From Melieria omissa (lineage: Eukaryota; Arthropoda; Insecta; Diptera; Ulidiidae), in the NCBI GenBank assembly GCA_963971225.1, contig OZ020268.1:58093900-58157899 (forward strand): a stretch of DNA of 64,000 nt, read 5' to 3'. The translations under genes and the position numbers were made by a program. Position 1 is the stretch's first letter, and each line of letters opens with the position of its first letter. Below the pieces are notes generated by a model. The model did not search any database and had not been told where the DNA came from. It was given only the letters and a program-made list of their open reading frames with translations. Below are positions 44,983 through 56,790 of the stretch, in pieces.

Positions 44983-47900
44983 GCTTAACAATTTCAATTG
45001 ATTACTTTTTTCCTTAAATACAATTTTTATTTTTTATTTATTTATTTTTTATTTTTATATTGTTTCATTCCATTTTATTTTGCATCCATCATAGTTTTAT
45101 AGTAAAATAAAAATATATTTAAAACAAACTGCAATTCTTATTGTAAACTGACAATTGCTTTCGAGCAAACATAGATTTTTGATCTAATTAAAATTATTTC
45201 AGTTTAAACTGCAATTTCCCACAATTCTCTGGAATTAATCAAAATGTAAGAAGATACGTCAGCGCATCGGCCGCGTGATATATAGTCAGTCGGCATTGAA
45301 GAGCAATGCCAGCGGCCACAACAAACAGCAACACAAAACAATAACAACAAACAAAACTGTGGCGTACTGCCGCGACACGTGACCGAACGTTGATCGTTAT
45401 ATGGGCGTATGGATAAACAGATAAGGCGGCTGGGCGTAGTGTTAAGTGGCGGGAAGAAAGTGGCTGTGGTGGCGCTGGGCTGAACGAGAGAGAACGCGGG
45501 TTTGAACTCTGACAATATTTGGTAAGATGAGCCGCCCGCTGAGTCAAATGACGTGACTGCTTGATTACTGACAGTGTGTATAGTATAAAAAACAACAACA
45601 ACAACAACAACAATGGCGTATCTAACTAATTTAAAGTCGGCACAAGTTGCGCCCAGCTGCGCACAGCACACAAGCAACAAGAAACTTGTGCTCGCCGCTT
45701 TTTAGAACAGAACAGCACAGATAATGCGGAACAGTCTACACCACCAACGAAACGAAAGCCTTCATGTTGCTTAGGGGGTGGGGTGGGGTGGGGGGGTGGG
45801 GTGGGGTGGGGGGGTGGTTGTGCGCATGTGTGTGTCTGTGTGTATGTGTGGGGGCTGACAACGTAATAATGTCATTAACTAATTTATCCCAAAAGCCACA
45901 GTGCTCTTTTTAATGAAGTCATAAATGTTATCCGTACAACAACAACAATCCGAGAACAGCATAATTAAGTCAGAGAAGACAGCACTTGAGCTCTTTGCAG
46001 TTATCAGAGTGCCACATCTCCCTTCTTAATTGTTTGTTTTTGTTCTTGATCCTTTTTTCTCTAATTGTTGGTGTTGTAGTTTCTTTGCTGGGGTGGCTCT
46101 CACTGCAAAATGGTTGATACTGAGAATAAGCGATTATTTGCCATTCACATGAAATGAAAGCAACAACAACAATAACATCAATGCAAACTCAACGCTTCGC
46201 CGCAGCCACAAATGGCAACGTCAACGTTTGTTTTTAGTTTTTGCATACGTCGAAAGAGAACGCGGCAGGGGTGTGAAATTTATGGCCAAAAGATGTCTCA
46301 ACATTGTTGCCAGAAATGTGAACACTTCGAGCCCACTCACGTTAACCTGAATGGGGAAAAGCGTCGCCGCTCACGCAAAGTTCAAGTGACATTTTTGACT
46401 GTTGACATGTTTGTTGTTGCTATTGTTTAAAGTAGTCACACACACACACACTCAAACACTCACAAACTCAACGTTGATATTGTTGTTGTAAATGTTTGCA
46501 AGCTGACAATTATCTTTTTTAATGTTGTTGCCGACTGCCGCCAACGTTGTTGTAGCTCAACTGGCTTCAGAATAACGTTGCTCGTTGTTTGTTGCTCGTT
46601 AATGCTGCTGCTGGCTTTTATGTTTAAATGTTGCCGACGATGAAGTGATAATGTTAATTTGCAAGTGTGCCATTTCGCTCGGCTTTGGCTTAATTACATA
46701 TTTGTGGCGGCAACTGACTGTCGACGCTTGTGTGGGGTTGATGCAATGTGGAGCCATTGTTGGAAACTTTTTAATTGAATCGCTCTTTAATTATAAATTG
46801 TACGACGATTGTCAAATAAATAGAACTAATTGATGGGCGCCGTACGTGCAAAACATACGAAACACACAAGCAAACAGTAATGAATAATGAATAAAACGCG
46901 TTGTGTATGTGTGTGTGCGTGCGTGAAGCAATAATTGTTTTTGGGCAAATTCTGTTATTACTGAAAATTTAAATACAGCCAGATGAACTATATCAAAATA
47001 TATAATAAAGCTGGCGCCATTGGCATTTCGTCAAACGGAAAGCAGAGCTAAGTTATTATTAAGCTATTTTGTTGCCATATGACAGGCAGGACATGAACTT
47101 GACTGTGGCCTGGCACACCCGGAGTTGATAACTAGTGGTCCTTAGGAATCTTAGTAGACTTTCGCTTGCATTTTCCTCAAGTTTGCACCACAGATTAGGA
47201 AGTGTTGAGCTATGAAGCAGAAACGTGTCATATGACAGGTAGGAAGATTGAACCACTGGTCGTCTCATGGACTTCCCTGAGGTCCGAAACACCTGGAGTT
47301 GATAATTGGTAGTCCTAAGGAATTTTAATAGATTTTGCAAAACAGCTTAGCAAGTGTTGAGCTATGAAGCGGAAGCACGTCTTTTCTGGCGCTGGACTTT
47401 TGAAGCTGATTTGTTCTACGCTTTTCCCGCGATCTTCATCTCATTTATTAAGAAACAGTTGAGTGGGCTTTAACGTTGTAGTATGACTGACTTTGACTTG
47501 AAATGATTTTGTGAAAATAAAACTTTGAAAATAAAAGTGAATGGAAATATCACTCAACATATTAAATGTTCTGATTGGCTGCCTTATTTGAGAGTAAAAT
47601 TACCCTTAAAAAAACGCCCAATTTGCCGATCGGAATTAGCGAGAGACAGAACCACAACCCAGATAGAAAAACCCTCCTTGCAGAAACTCGTACAAAAAGA
47701 AAAAATCAACAACCATTGCTCAACAATTCATTGCATCCTTTGCATCTGAGCAATGCGATCAGTGTCAATTTTAAAACTCAACCAAATACTTTGCATACTT
47801 TTAGGGCTACGCATTTAATGGATCGCAACAATGCCTACCGAGTGTTTAGTGCCATTGTTGAGATCACACAAAACTCACCAACTTAACTTGAAAACTGTCG

Positions 47901-48960
47901 CAAAATGTTGCCAACACATCGAAAGTGACTTTTGAAATTCAAACGAATGACATTTTCTCATATTAAACTTCAAAAACGTAATTCATACCAAATGAACTTT
48001 GCACCCTGCGTCATTTTTGTGTTTTCGCAATTTACTCGCGCAGACGCCATAAAAGATAATAGTGGCGATTTGTTGTTGTTATTGCATGTTGGCTGATATA
48101 CGTCAGACAAGCTGCTGCGAAGCGTGTGCATGCCGGCTGTTGAGCAAATGCAGTGACAACAATAGCAACAACAATAACAACAACAGCCACCTACACAACA
48201 GCAGACGCCAGCAACAGCGAGCAAGTGGCGCCAGCAAAAAAAACAAAACAAAGAATGAAAAAAAAAATGTGTCGTTGAAGAGAAAACGCCGGAGCGACAT
48301 CTGTTGGCGCAACGTCAGATATTGTGCAGCATTTGTTGTATGTAATATTGTTGTTGTTTTTGTTGTTGTCATTAGCTTGTGCTTGTTGTCATAATTTTGT
48401 TGCTATTCCTGTTGTTGTTGTTATTTTAGTTGTTAGCGCAGGCGAATGAGAACTCGAGAAAAGTGCTGTCATTTTATTATTGCTGGCTGTCATTTGCGCA
48501 ATTCGCCAACTCTATGTGGGTGTGTGACTATCAGGCACTAACAAAAGCCATTGCAAGAGCAACAACAACAATTATAGCAACAAAATTCAAGAGCATCAAC
48601 AACACCATTGACAACAACTGACAGCAACATTTACTAAAGCGACAGCAGAATTGCGAAATGTTGTGCGTCGAGACGAGACGATAAGAGGAGGAGGGGGGAA
48701 ATGTGTTTTAAAAAATTCATATATTTTTGTTAACGTTTGGTCATAAATGTTAATTTGTTGTCTACAGCAACCAATAAAATACTGAGCAGAGAAAGCGAAA
48801 GCAATCATTTTTGCTGCGTTTGCATTGAAAAACTTTAGGTGTCAGTTATTCAGTATAAGTGATCGTTCATTAGGAAAACATTATAGTTAACTATAATAAA
48901 TACAATAAAAGTAAAGGCTATTTTCATATAAAATGCAATAAATTTCGGTTTGAAAAACAT
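44983..48960. other. Intergenic DNA
   Basis: No gene is supported. CAA/TTG (opa-type) repeats occur near 45590-45614, 48160-48200 and 48350-48425. A CA microsatellite lies at 46437-46451. A G-rich tract at 45774-45817 is listed separately. The phrase GCTATGAAGC and ACACC(T/C)GGAGTTGATAA recur near 47120, 47210 and 47290, a small diverged direct repeat. Open frames overlap on both strands and follow microsatellites. Confidence 0.4.
45774..45817 (+). repeat. G-rich tandem tract (GGGGT)n, possible G-quadruplex
   Basis: Runs of four to seven G separated by single T occur at least eight times in 44 bases. This meets the usual sequence rule for intramolecular G-quadruplexes (four G-runs of at least three with short loops). 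It is followed by a TG-rich stretch. Confidence 0.7.
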
Positions 48961-48964
48961 CAAC

Positions 48965-51900
48965 TTAAAGGTAGGTTGGATGCAGGGGATATGGGGGCGG
49001 CAGGATCGGCGGTGGTATGGCATGAGGATTCGGAGTGGGAGGTAGTATGGGATAAGGAGGTGGAGTGGGCTGCAGGATGGACAGTGGTTGGATGGGAGGT
49101 GGTAGGATGGGAGGTGGTAGTACAGGGGGTGTTGGGGTGGACGGCAAGCAATTGTCACAGCAGTGAGTTGATACCTTATGGCCCCATCGACGACAATGGC
49201 GCAAGTAGCAGCGACGCGATGGCAGCGGCGTCGGTGTAGTGGGCAGTATCGGTGCTGGTGTTGGCTTACATATCACCAGAGGTCTGCCTTGTTGTGTTTG
49301 TTGTACACTGTTAAGCAAATTTATATCGAGATCTACTTGTGGACTGATATTGATGCCGGTTAACACTTGATTGTTATCGCCAGCGATGTTTGTGCCAGAG
49401 GATTCTGAAAAAAACAAATTTAAAAAATATAAAAATTAAAAACAATACACGTTTATTTAATATATAAAACAGACGACAGACAGAAAGCAATTAAGTAAAG
49501 TTAAATTATAACTCACGTCCTTGTGCGCCTCCGACGTTGCTCAATTCAATGCATGGCGGCTCAGTCGGGAGAACCGGTGGCGGCGTTGGTTGGTAAGGCG
49601 GAAGCGTGGGCCTGTAAGGCGGTCGAGTTGGTGGATACGGAGGTAGTGTTGGCGGCGGTCTAATAGTGATTGGCGGCCTAGTTGGTGGCCTTATGGTTGG
49701 CAGTGGCGGTCGAGTTGGTGGATACGGACGTAATGTTGGTGGGGGTCTGATAGTTGGCGTGATTGGCGGCCTAGTTGGTGGCCTTATGGTTGGCAGTGTT
49801 GGCTTAACTCTCGGTCTACATATCACCACCTGTCGTACGTTGTTCAATAGATTCAAATCCAGATTTATTTGCGGACTAACATCAATGCCTGTGAGCCTTT
49901 TGTTGCCATCGCCAACAATATTAGTACCGGAATTTTCTAAACATTATCAACAACAAACAATTAAATCAATAAACTGAACTATTTAATAACATATCACCAC
50001 AAATTTGCTTCAACTTACGTTGCTGCCGACTACCAATGAAATTCTGACACAACAGACTCTCGTCATTGGGATGTGGAAACGGTGCGCCCACGGCCTGCTC
50101 CACTTGATTCAGTAAACCTAAATTTACGCCAATTTGCGGTTTGACATTTGCCAAAGTGCTGACTTGATTGTTGTTGCCACGTATATTGGTGGCGTCGTTG
50201 ACTTTTGGGAAAGTTTTAGAGTAAAATCTAAATTTTAAACAAAATTTAAGTTGACTTACTCTGTTGTTGGCTGCCAATTTGATTACTGCCAGCGGCACTG
50301 CCACCGGAACTGCCGCCCACAGGTCCTTCACCACCTAGGAGACCACCAACTGGTCCTTCACCGCCTAGGAGACCACCAACTGGTCCTTCACCGCCTAAGA
50401 GACCACCAACCGGTCCATTGCTGCCTAACAAACCACCAACCAGTCCATCACCTCCTAGAAGACCACCGACCAATCCGTCACTTCCTAGAAGACCACCCAC
50501 TAGTCCATCGCCTCCGAGCAAACCTCCTACCGGCCCATCTCCGCCTAGTAGACCACCTACCGGCCCATCACCGCCCAGGAGACCACCTACAGGTCCATTT
50601 TCTCCTAGAAGACCTCCTACCGGTCCATCTTCGCCTAGTAGACCACCGACTGGTCCATTTTCTCCCAGAAGGCCTCCTACCGGACCATCTCCGCCTAGTA
50701 GACCACCGACTGGTCCATTTTCTCCCAGAAGTCCTCCTACCGGACCATCTCCACCTAGTAGACCGCCAACGGGACCATCACCGCCTAGAAGACCATCTAC
50801 TGGTCCATTTTCTTCCAGAAGACTTCCCACCGGTCCATCTCCACCGAGTACACCGCCCAGCAATCCATCTTTACCACTATCACCTTTGCCCCCTTGGGTC
50901 ACAGAGTTCAGCAGATTCACATCTGCACCGATTTGCGGTTTGACATTGGCCAGCGAAAGTACTTTGTTGTCATTGCCAACTATTGATGTGCCAGTTGTTA
51001 TATGAAAAAAATTAAAATGAAATAAATTAATTAAAAAAATTAAATTAAAATTCATTATCTTACTAGTCTGCGGACTGCCGATATTGTTGGTAGCGCCACT
51101 TTTTCCGCCAGTTAAACCACCCGCTGACTGCTTCACGGAATTCAATAAATTTACACCCAGATCGATTTGGGGATTTGCATTTATCAGTTCGGCAACAGTG
51201 TTTCCATTGCCAACGATATTTTTCCCAGTGTTTTCTGCAAATCGCAAACAGTGATTACTTTCAAAAGCTGGAAAGTTCTACCAAAGACAATTAAAGTATA
51301 AGATGTCTTACGCTCATACAATCGAATGGCATAATGAAACTCGAATTTGCAATATTTTCATTATTAAGAGGAAGCAAGCGTCGGTACAGTAAGAGCGTAA
51401 TAATATTAACGCTCTCTGTGTTGTTCACACAAAGCACAACGGTTCTGATCGTTGCCAGGTAAAGCAAAATTGTGTGCGCTCACTTCACACGCATTGAAAT
51501 CAGTGGCGTGGGCAAAACTTTATTTTGGAGGGATATTTCACCAATAATTCTTGTAATGTAACGTTCCCGCCCCGTGCGCACTACTGATTGAAACAATCAA
51601 CCACCAGAAAAATCAACACAAGAGCACATAGAGATCACACACATATTCATATCTCTGCGGACTGCAAGCAGAAAGAGTTGCTTGCGTGGTTTCATTTTTG
51701 CTCTCCGAATGTGGCCCTGCTGTAAAAACCACTCTCACGTGACTTTATACGAAAAGCCACGGACAATTTTTGAAGCGCCACTGATTTGTATGAACGTGAG
51801 GCATCTTATACATTAATTTTCTTTGGTTCTACTACAAAATTAGCAACATTTGAGATATCTTGTCCTTCTAATTTAGAGCTACAGGAAGTTGAACCACTTA

Positions 51901-54726
51901 GAAAACGTAGACTTTTCTCAAAGCCAACTTTGAACTTTAACTAACTTAGATTTTTGTGGGATATTGGGGTCTTTCGACCTATCTTCGGAAAGCTGCAGAG
52001 TTTTACTACAAAATGAACCACATTTCAGGTCACTAGTCCTTCTGGTTTAGGAGCTGAAGGCAATTAAAAAGCTGCAGTCTCGACTATGTAAGTTTAAATT
52101 AATTGTAGCCCACATAATCGTCTAACTATACATCTTGAAACTTACGAGTCTGACTGCCGCCAATATTATTGCCCGAGCCCAATACGCCACCAGCGATGCC
52201 TCCCGAAGCTGCATTGCCACCTGCACTGCCAGCCTGGTTGACTGAATTCAACGCATTCACACCGAGGCCCACTTGTGGATTGACATTCAAGAGACTGCCG
52301 ACTAAGTTGCCACTGCCTGCGATATTTGTGCCACTATTTTCTATACGAAAACATTTTCAATTTAGCATTGGTCCAGGCTCCGGTTCATCTTGAACTTACG
52401 CGTCTGACTGCCACCAATGTTATTTCCTAATCCACCACCAGCGATACGTCCAGAAGCTGCATTGCCACCTCCACCGCCAGCCTGGTTGACTGAATTCAAC
52501 GCATTCACACCGAGGCCCACTTGTGGATTGACATTCAAAAGGCTGGCGACAGTGTTGCCAATGCCTTCAATATTTGTGCCACCATTTTCTATACGAAAAC
52601 ATTTTCAATTCACATTGATTCAGGCTCCGGTTCATCTTGAACTTACGCGTCTGACTGCCACCAATGTTATTTCCTAATCCACCACCAGCGATACGTCCAG
52701 AAGCTGCATTGCCACCTCCACCGCCAGCCTGGTTGACTGTATTTAACGCATTCACACCGAGGCCCACTTGTGGATTGACATTCAAAAGGCTGGCGACAGT
52801 GTTGCCACTGCCTTCAATATTTGTGCGACCATTTTCTATATGAAAACATTTTCAATTCACATTGATCCAGGCTCCGGTTCATCTTGAACTTACGCGTCTG
52901 ACTGCCACCAATGTTATTTCCTAATCCACCACCAGCGATACGTCCAGGAGCTGCATAGCCACTTGCACTGCCAGGATGGTTGACTGTATTCAACGCATTC
53001 ACACCGAGGCCCACTTGTGGATTGACATTCAAAAGGCTGGCGACAGTGTTGCCACTGCCTTCAATATTTGTGCCACTATTTTCTATACGAAAATATTTTC
53101 AATTTAGCATTGATCCAGGCTCCGGTTCATCTTGAACTTACGCGTCTGACTGCCACCAATGTTATTTCCTAATCCACCACCAGCGATACGTCCAGGAGCT
53201 GCATTGCCACCTGCACTGCCAGCCTGGTTGACTGTATTCAACGCATTCACACCGAGGCCCACTTGTGGATTGACATTCAAAAGGCTGGCGACAGTGTTGC
53301 CACTGCCTGCAATATTTGTGCCACTATTTTCTATACAAAAAATGTTCAGTTAAGCACTGATCGAGGTTCCAGGCTCATCTTGAACTTACGTGTTTGACTG
53401 CCACCAATGTTATGGCCAGCACCAGCGCTTCCCTGACCAGCGGCACCACTCGCTGTCTGGCTGACTGTATTCAAAGCATTCACATTGGCGTCAATTTGTG
53501 GACCAACATTCAATAAACTGGCAACAGTGTTGGCGGAACCTCGAATGTTGGTGCCAGAGTTTGCTGTTTAGGTTGAAAATTCAAAGTAGGGTAAGTAAAA
53601 ATTCAAAGTGTAAGTAAAAAGGCGTACATTGCTGAGATCCACCAATGTTATTGGGCGCAGCACCACTGCTGTGAAGAGGACCTTTAGCGCTGCCGCCAGC
53701 TTCCCCACCAACAATTTGCTTGACACTGTTCAACAGATTAACGTCAGCGTCCACTTGTGGATTGAGGTTCAGTAAGCTGGCAACTGTGTTGCCGCTGCCG
53801 TCTATGTTTGTGCCGCTATGCTCTGTATTAGTTGGAAAAATTATAAATATGGCAAATCTCTTCTTTCCGTTTCTTTCTATAAAATTTCTTAAAATCATAC
53901 TTACGCGTCTGACTGCCGCCAATTGTATTCCCACTCGATGATGCACCAGCTTTTCCGCTCTTTTTACCAATTAGCTGCTGAATTGCATTCAGCAAATTCA
54001 CATCAATGTCCAGTTGTGGATTAAGATTCAGTAAGCTGGCGACCAAGTTTTCATTTCCTTGAATTGTTGTGCCATCGTTCACTGTCGAAATGTAAAAATC
54101 GTTAATGCCTAATTTCAATTGAATTCAGCTGGTTTTTTCTTACGACTTACATATTTGACTGCTGCCAATGTTATTGCTGCCACCAACTTGATTGACCTTA
54201 TTAAGCGCGTTAACACCGACGCCCAGCTGTGGGCTGACATTAAGCAAGCTGGACTCCTTGTTGCCTGAGCCTGTAATGTGTGTGCCAGTGTTTTCTGTCA
54301 AATGAGAAAATATATAAGTGTATCTTGATTTCAGCCAAAATTATGATTCGACAAACTTTACTTACGAATTTGGCTGTTGCCGATGTTGTTCGGCGCATTG
54401 CCTGACCCACCGTAGGATCCATGGCCGCCGCCATTTTGCAGCTGCTTTACCGAATTCAGCAAATTGACATCAGCATCGACTTGTGGGTTGAGATTCAGTA
54501 AGCTGGATACCGAGTTTTGATTTCCTTTAATTGTTGTGCCATCGTTCACTGTCGAAATATAAAAAAATTATCAATGGGCTCAACTAAACATTAGTATAGC
54601 TGATGTCAAATTACGTGTCTGACTGTCGCCTATATTATTGGCCAGGCCGCCCAGAAAACCGTTCGCGCTTACAGCAACAAACAGCACTGCCAGCCAGGCT
54701 GCGCCTTGTGTGGCCCACACATGCAT
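48965..54726 (-). CDS. Large secreted repeat protein with tandemly duplicated phase-1 exons
   Basis: Minus-strand CDS exons by splice sites: 54615-54726, 54366-54548, 54151-54294, 53905-54081, 53628-53822, 53390-53563, 53142-53330, 52894-53082, 52647-52835, 52400-52588, 52146-52340, 51064-51234, 50260-51000, 50019-50201, 49517-49936, 48965-49404. All junctions are phase 1. Exon 1 encodes a signal peptide (AAWLAVLFVAVSANG) plus NNIGDSQT. Each middle exon encodes one module: N-S/D-GT-N/T-I-x-G-x-x-N-x-V, NPQV, VN-LLN-S/T-V, a Gly/Ala/Ser linker, and NNIGGSQ. Exon 13 adds about 20 copies of GDGPVGGLLG. Exons 15 and 16 are proline-rich (PTRPPITIRPPPT type), the last with a Cys cluster. The total is about 1,296 residues. 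The family is not recognised. It is probably a secreted structural, chorion, cuticle, silk or gut-lining protein (inference). The 51000-51064 junction is odd (see findings). Confidence 0.82.
50310..50875 (-). repeat. 30-bp coding minisatellite in exon 13
   Basis: On the minus strand a 30-base unit encodes GDGPVGGLLG with variants GENGPVGGLL and GSNGPVGGLL, repeated about 19 times. The period is exact, so length changes keep the frame. A long open frame on the opposite strand (proline/serine-rich) is only its complement. Confidence 0.9.
52400..53330 (-). repeat. Four near-identical exon-plus-intron copies, about 247-bp period
   Basis: Exons at 52400, 52647, 52894 and 53142 are each 189 bases and nearly identical. 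Their introns also share sequence (AAACATTTTCAATT, CAGGCTCCGGTTCATCTTGA). The exon at 52146 is a slightly diverged fifth copy. This points to recent unequal crossing-over within the gene. Confidence 0.9.
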
Positions 54727-54816
54727 CGCAGTTTTAATTTGATTTCGCCGTTTAAGTTTTCAATTTGTTGCTGCTGCGCGCTGTCACAATACTTGGCCGC
54801 TGCTGCTGATTTTTTT

Positions 54817-54827
54817 GCTTTTATATG
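54817..54827 (-). promoter_or_regulatory. TATA box for the secreted repeat-protein gene
   Basis: The minus strand reads CATATAAAAGC, about 90 bases upstream of the ATG at 54726. This would place transcription start near 54790 and give a 5' UTR of about 65 bases. Two GATAAG motifs (minus strand) lie upstream at 54926-54931 and 54958-54963, which would fit GATA-factor control as in fly fat body or gut (inference). Confidence 0.65.
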
Positions 54828-54989
54828 TCAGCTTTTGCTTTTGTTGTTGTGAATCTGGTCTCGTGCCGCTGGCACTCTTGGCTGCACTATCGGCCGATTA
54901 GCGCTGACGTGCTGCAATTTGCTGGCTTATCGGCGTCTGCTACCAGCGGCCAGCGCGCTTATCAGGTGTGTTGCGCCGTTCGCCGGTTC

Positions 54990-56160
54990 GCTTTGTTTGA
55001 AGTTCGAGTTTGCTGCTGGCATTCTGCAAGAGTTCGCAATGCAAATCTGCTCGCAACTGTGGCGGAAGCGTGCAGATGCATTGTTGCGTTCATTATCAGT
55101 GAAGAAATATTTGAAACTGGAAATTTGATATTTAATTGGTGATATTTAATTGATATATTTGATTGATTAAAAAACCATAAAAACAGTTTTGGATAAAAGT
55201 GTATTTGTATTTTTTTTAGGATATAAGTTATTTCCTAAAACAACACAAAAATTTGTTTGGTATACAAATTAAAAAAAAATTGTATTAAACATTTTAAAAC
55301 ATATTATATATATTTAAATACATTTCTTTAGAAAATGAATTCTGAATGAAACAAACACTCGGAACGATATGTAAATAACTATATGAACATTTGTTTGGTA
55401 TTCAAATAATAAATGAAAATTATAATAAAAAATTAAATATAATAAAATAATTAAAATATATTAAACCTGAGCTGACTCATCCAAAGTGAAGTCTAAAGTT
55501 TCAATGGCACGAAATGGCAGTCAGCCAGCTCAGAGCTACTTAAGTGAGACTAAGAATCTGCTGGGCTTCACTGCCTCATCGCTTTCTTAAAGCTGTTTAA
55601 AATTGTCTACAGTTGCAAGCCTCATTGCGCCTTTTGTCTTGTTTCGAGGTTATGAGCAATTGAGGTTATGACCAATTGACAACCACACTTTCGGCCGTCG
55701 CTTTACTTAGTTCAATTCTAGGTTTGAGTTCAAAGAAGCGCTTTTCCAACTCTCACTTTTGCTTACTTTATCTGCAACTTCTTTATTTTTTAACTAATTA
55801 AACCAAAAATATCAACAAGATTTTGATGTATGTAAAGGTTTGAAATTTATATAAAAATTATACAAAAATGATTTAAAAAATTACTAATACAAATTATATT
55901 AAAAATAAAACTTGTAAAGCCCATAGGATCAGAAGCCAGTGTTGCTATTTATGTTCTCTTATCTTCAATGAAAATTATTATAAATTCATGTAAAAATTCA
56001 TAATAAATAAAAAATTTAAATCTTCAACGCAAGATAAATTCCCCTTTCCAACTGCCAAGCATGCCCAGAAGCACGTAAACACCGCCAATAGCACTCGAGA
56101 TCTGATTAAACTTAACAGCACAGCTGCAACGTGCGCCCTATCAACGTTTCTGCAACTCGA
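54990..56160. other. Intergenic spacer between two divergent secreted-protein genes
   Basis: Upstream DNA for both the minus-strand repeat-protein gene and the plus-strand gene at 56253. It is AT-rich at 55140-55470 and 55790-55990. No further gene is seen. Confidence 0.4.
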
Positions 56161-56174
56161 ACGCATTGAAATCA

Positions 56175-56210
56175 TATAAAGCGATCATCTCGCATCACTT
56201 CAAGTTCAGT
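56175..56210 (+). promoter_or_regulatory. Core promoter: TATA box and initiator
   Basis: TATAAAG at 56175-56181 is followed by an initiator TTCAGTG at 56205-56211, with the start-site A at 56208 about 33 bases downstream. This is the usual arthropod TATA-Inr spacing. It means that the in-frame ATG at 56166 lies upstream of the start site and is not used. Confidence 0.75.
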
Positions 56211-56252
56211 GCCGACTGCATAACGTGCGCAAGAATCTTAAAGAAAGCTAAA

Positions 56253-56717
56253 ATGTATCAAAGTCGGCTACAGCTGTCGCTGCTGTTCCTTGGTTGCATG
56301 TTGAGCATTGACTTGACGCCCTGCAAGGCGCAGACTGACATCAATCATAGTTCGCTATTCTCCGAGGAAAACCTAAAGATTATTGCGAAATTTATGGAAA
56401 TTATGCAAAACTTCTTGGAACAACATCTGATCACTGAGTCGTTGGAGGAAAACAGTCGCGAACCAGAAGCGCCCAGTTATACAATAACGGCTGCCACGCC
56501 CGCTTCGCCCATCGCACCCATCGCACCCATCACACCTGCTCCCAGCTACACTCTGACACCAGCAACTGTGGCGTCCATCGCACCCATCACACCTGCTCCC
56601 ATCTTCACTCCAGTGCCCAGCACAACGCTGTCCAATGATATTCCGCTGAGTCGAAAACGCTTCTGCTTCAAACGTTACTGCGTCAAATTCAAAAACGACA
56701 AGGGCTACATTTACTAA
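56253..56717 (+). CDS. Secreted Pro/Thr-rich precursor with cationic Cys-loop C terminus
   Basis: 154 residues from ATG 56253, the first ATG after the predicted start site (56208); TAA at 56715-56717. It begins with a signal peptide (LQLSLLFLGCMLSIDL, ending about CKA). Next comes an acidic, helix-prone segment (SEENLKIIAKFMEIMQNFL), then a Pro/Thr/Ala region with repeats of APITPAPS(Y/I). It ends with an Arg-Lys-Arg site followed by FCFKRYCVKFKNDKGYIY. Two Cys residues are spaced to form a six-residue loop CFKRYC. The Thr/Ser-rich region may be O-glycosylated. It appears to be single-exon, with AATAAA at 56785. The family is not recognised. A peptide hormone, antimicrobial peptide or secreted reproductive or salivary product are all possible. 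Confidence 0.75.
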   Translation: MYQSRLQLSLLFLGCMLSIDLTPCKAQTDINHSSLFSEENLKIIAKFMEIMQNFLEQHLITESLEENSREPEAPSYTITAATPASPIAPIAPITPAPSYTLTPATVASIAPITPAPIFTPVPSTTLSNDIPLSRKRFCFKRYCVKFKNDKGYIY

Positions 56718-56784
56718 TTTCAAACAAGAATTGGTCTTACTTTTTTTTTAAATTATTTTTATGAAATTTTAAAGAAAACATACA

Positions 56785-56790
56785 AATAAA
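56785..56790 (+). terminator. Polyadenylation signal AATAAA
   Basis: AATAAA lies 68 bases after the TAA of the 154-residue precursor gene, giving a short 3' UTR. Confidence 0.6.

Noticed and set aside
50251..51005. Long open frames on the plus strand opposite the Gly-rich exon (Pro/Ser-rich and His/Leu-rich translations)
   Set aside because: They are the complements of a 30-bp in-frame minisatellite; the minus-strand reading has splice sites, matching modules and a signal peptide exon.
56166..56252. Upstream ATG extending the 154-residue precursor by 29 residues
   Set aside because: It lies between the TATA box region and the predicted start site, and would bury the clear signal peptide.
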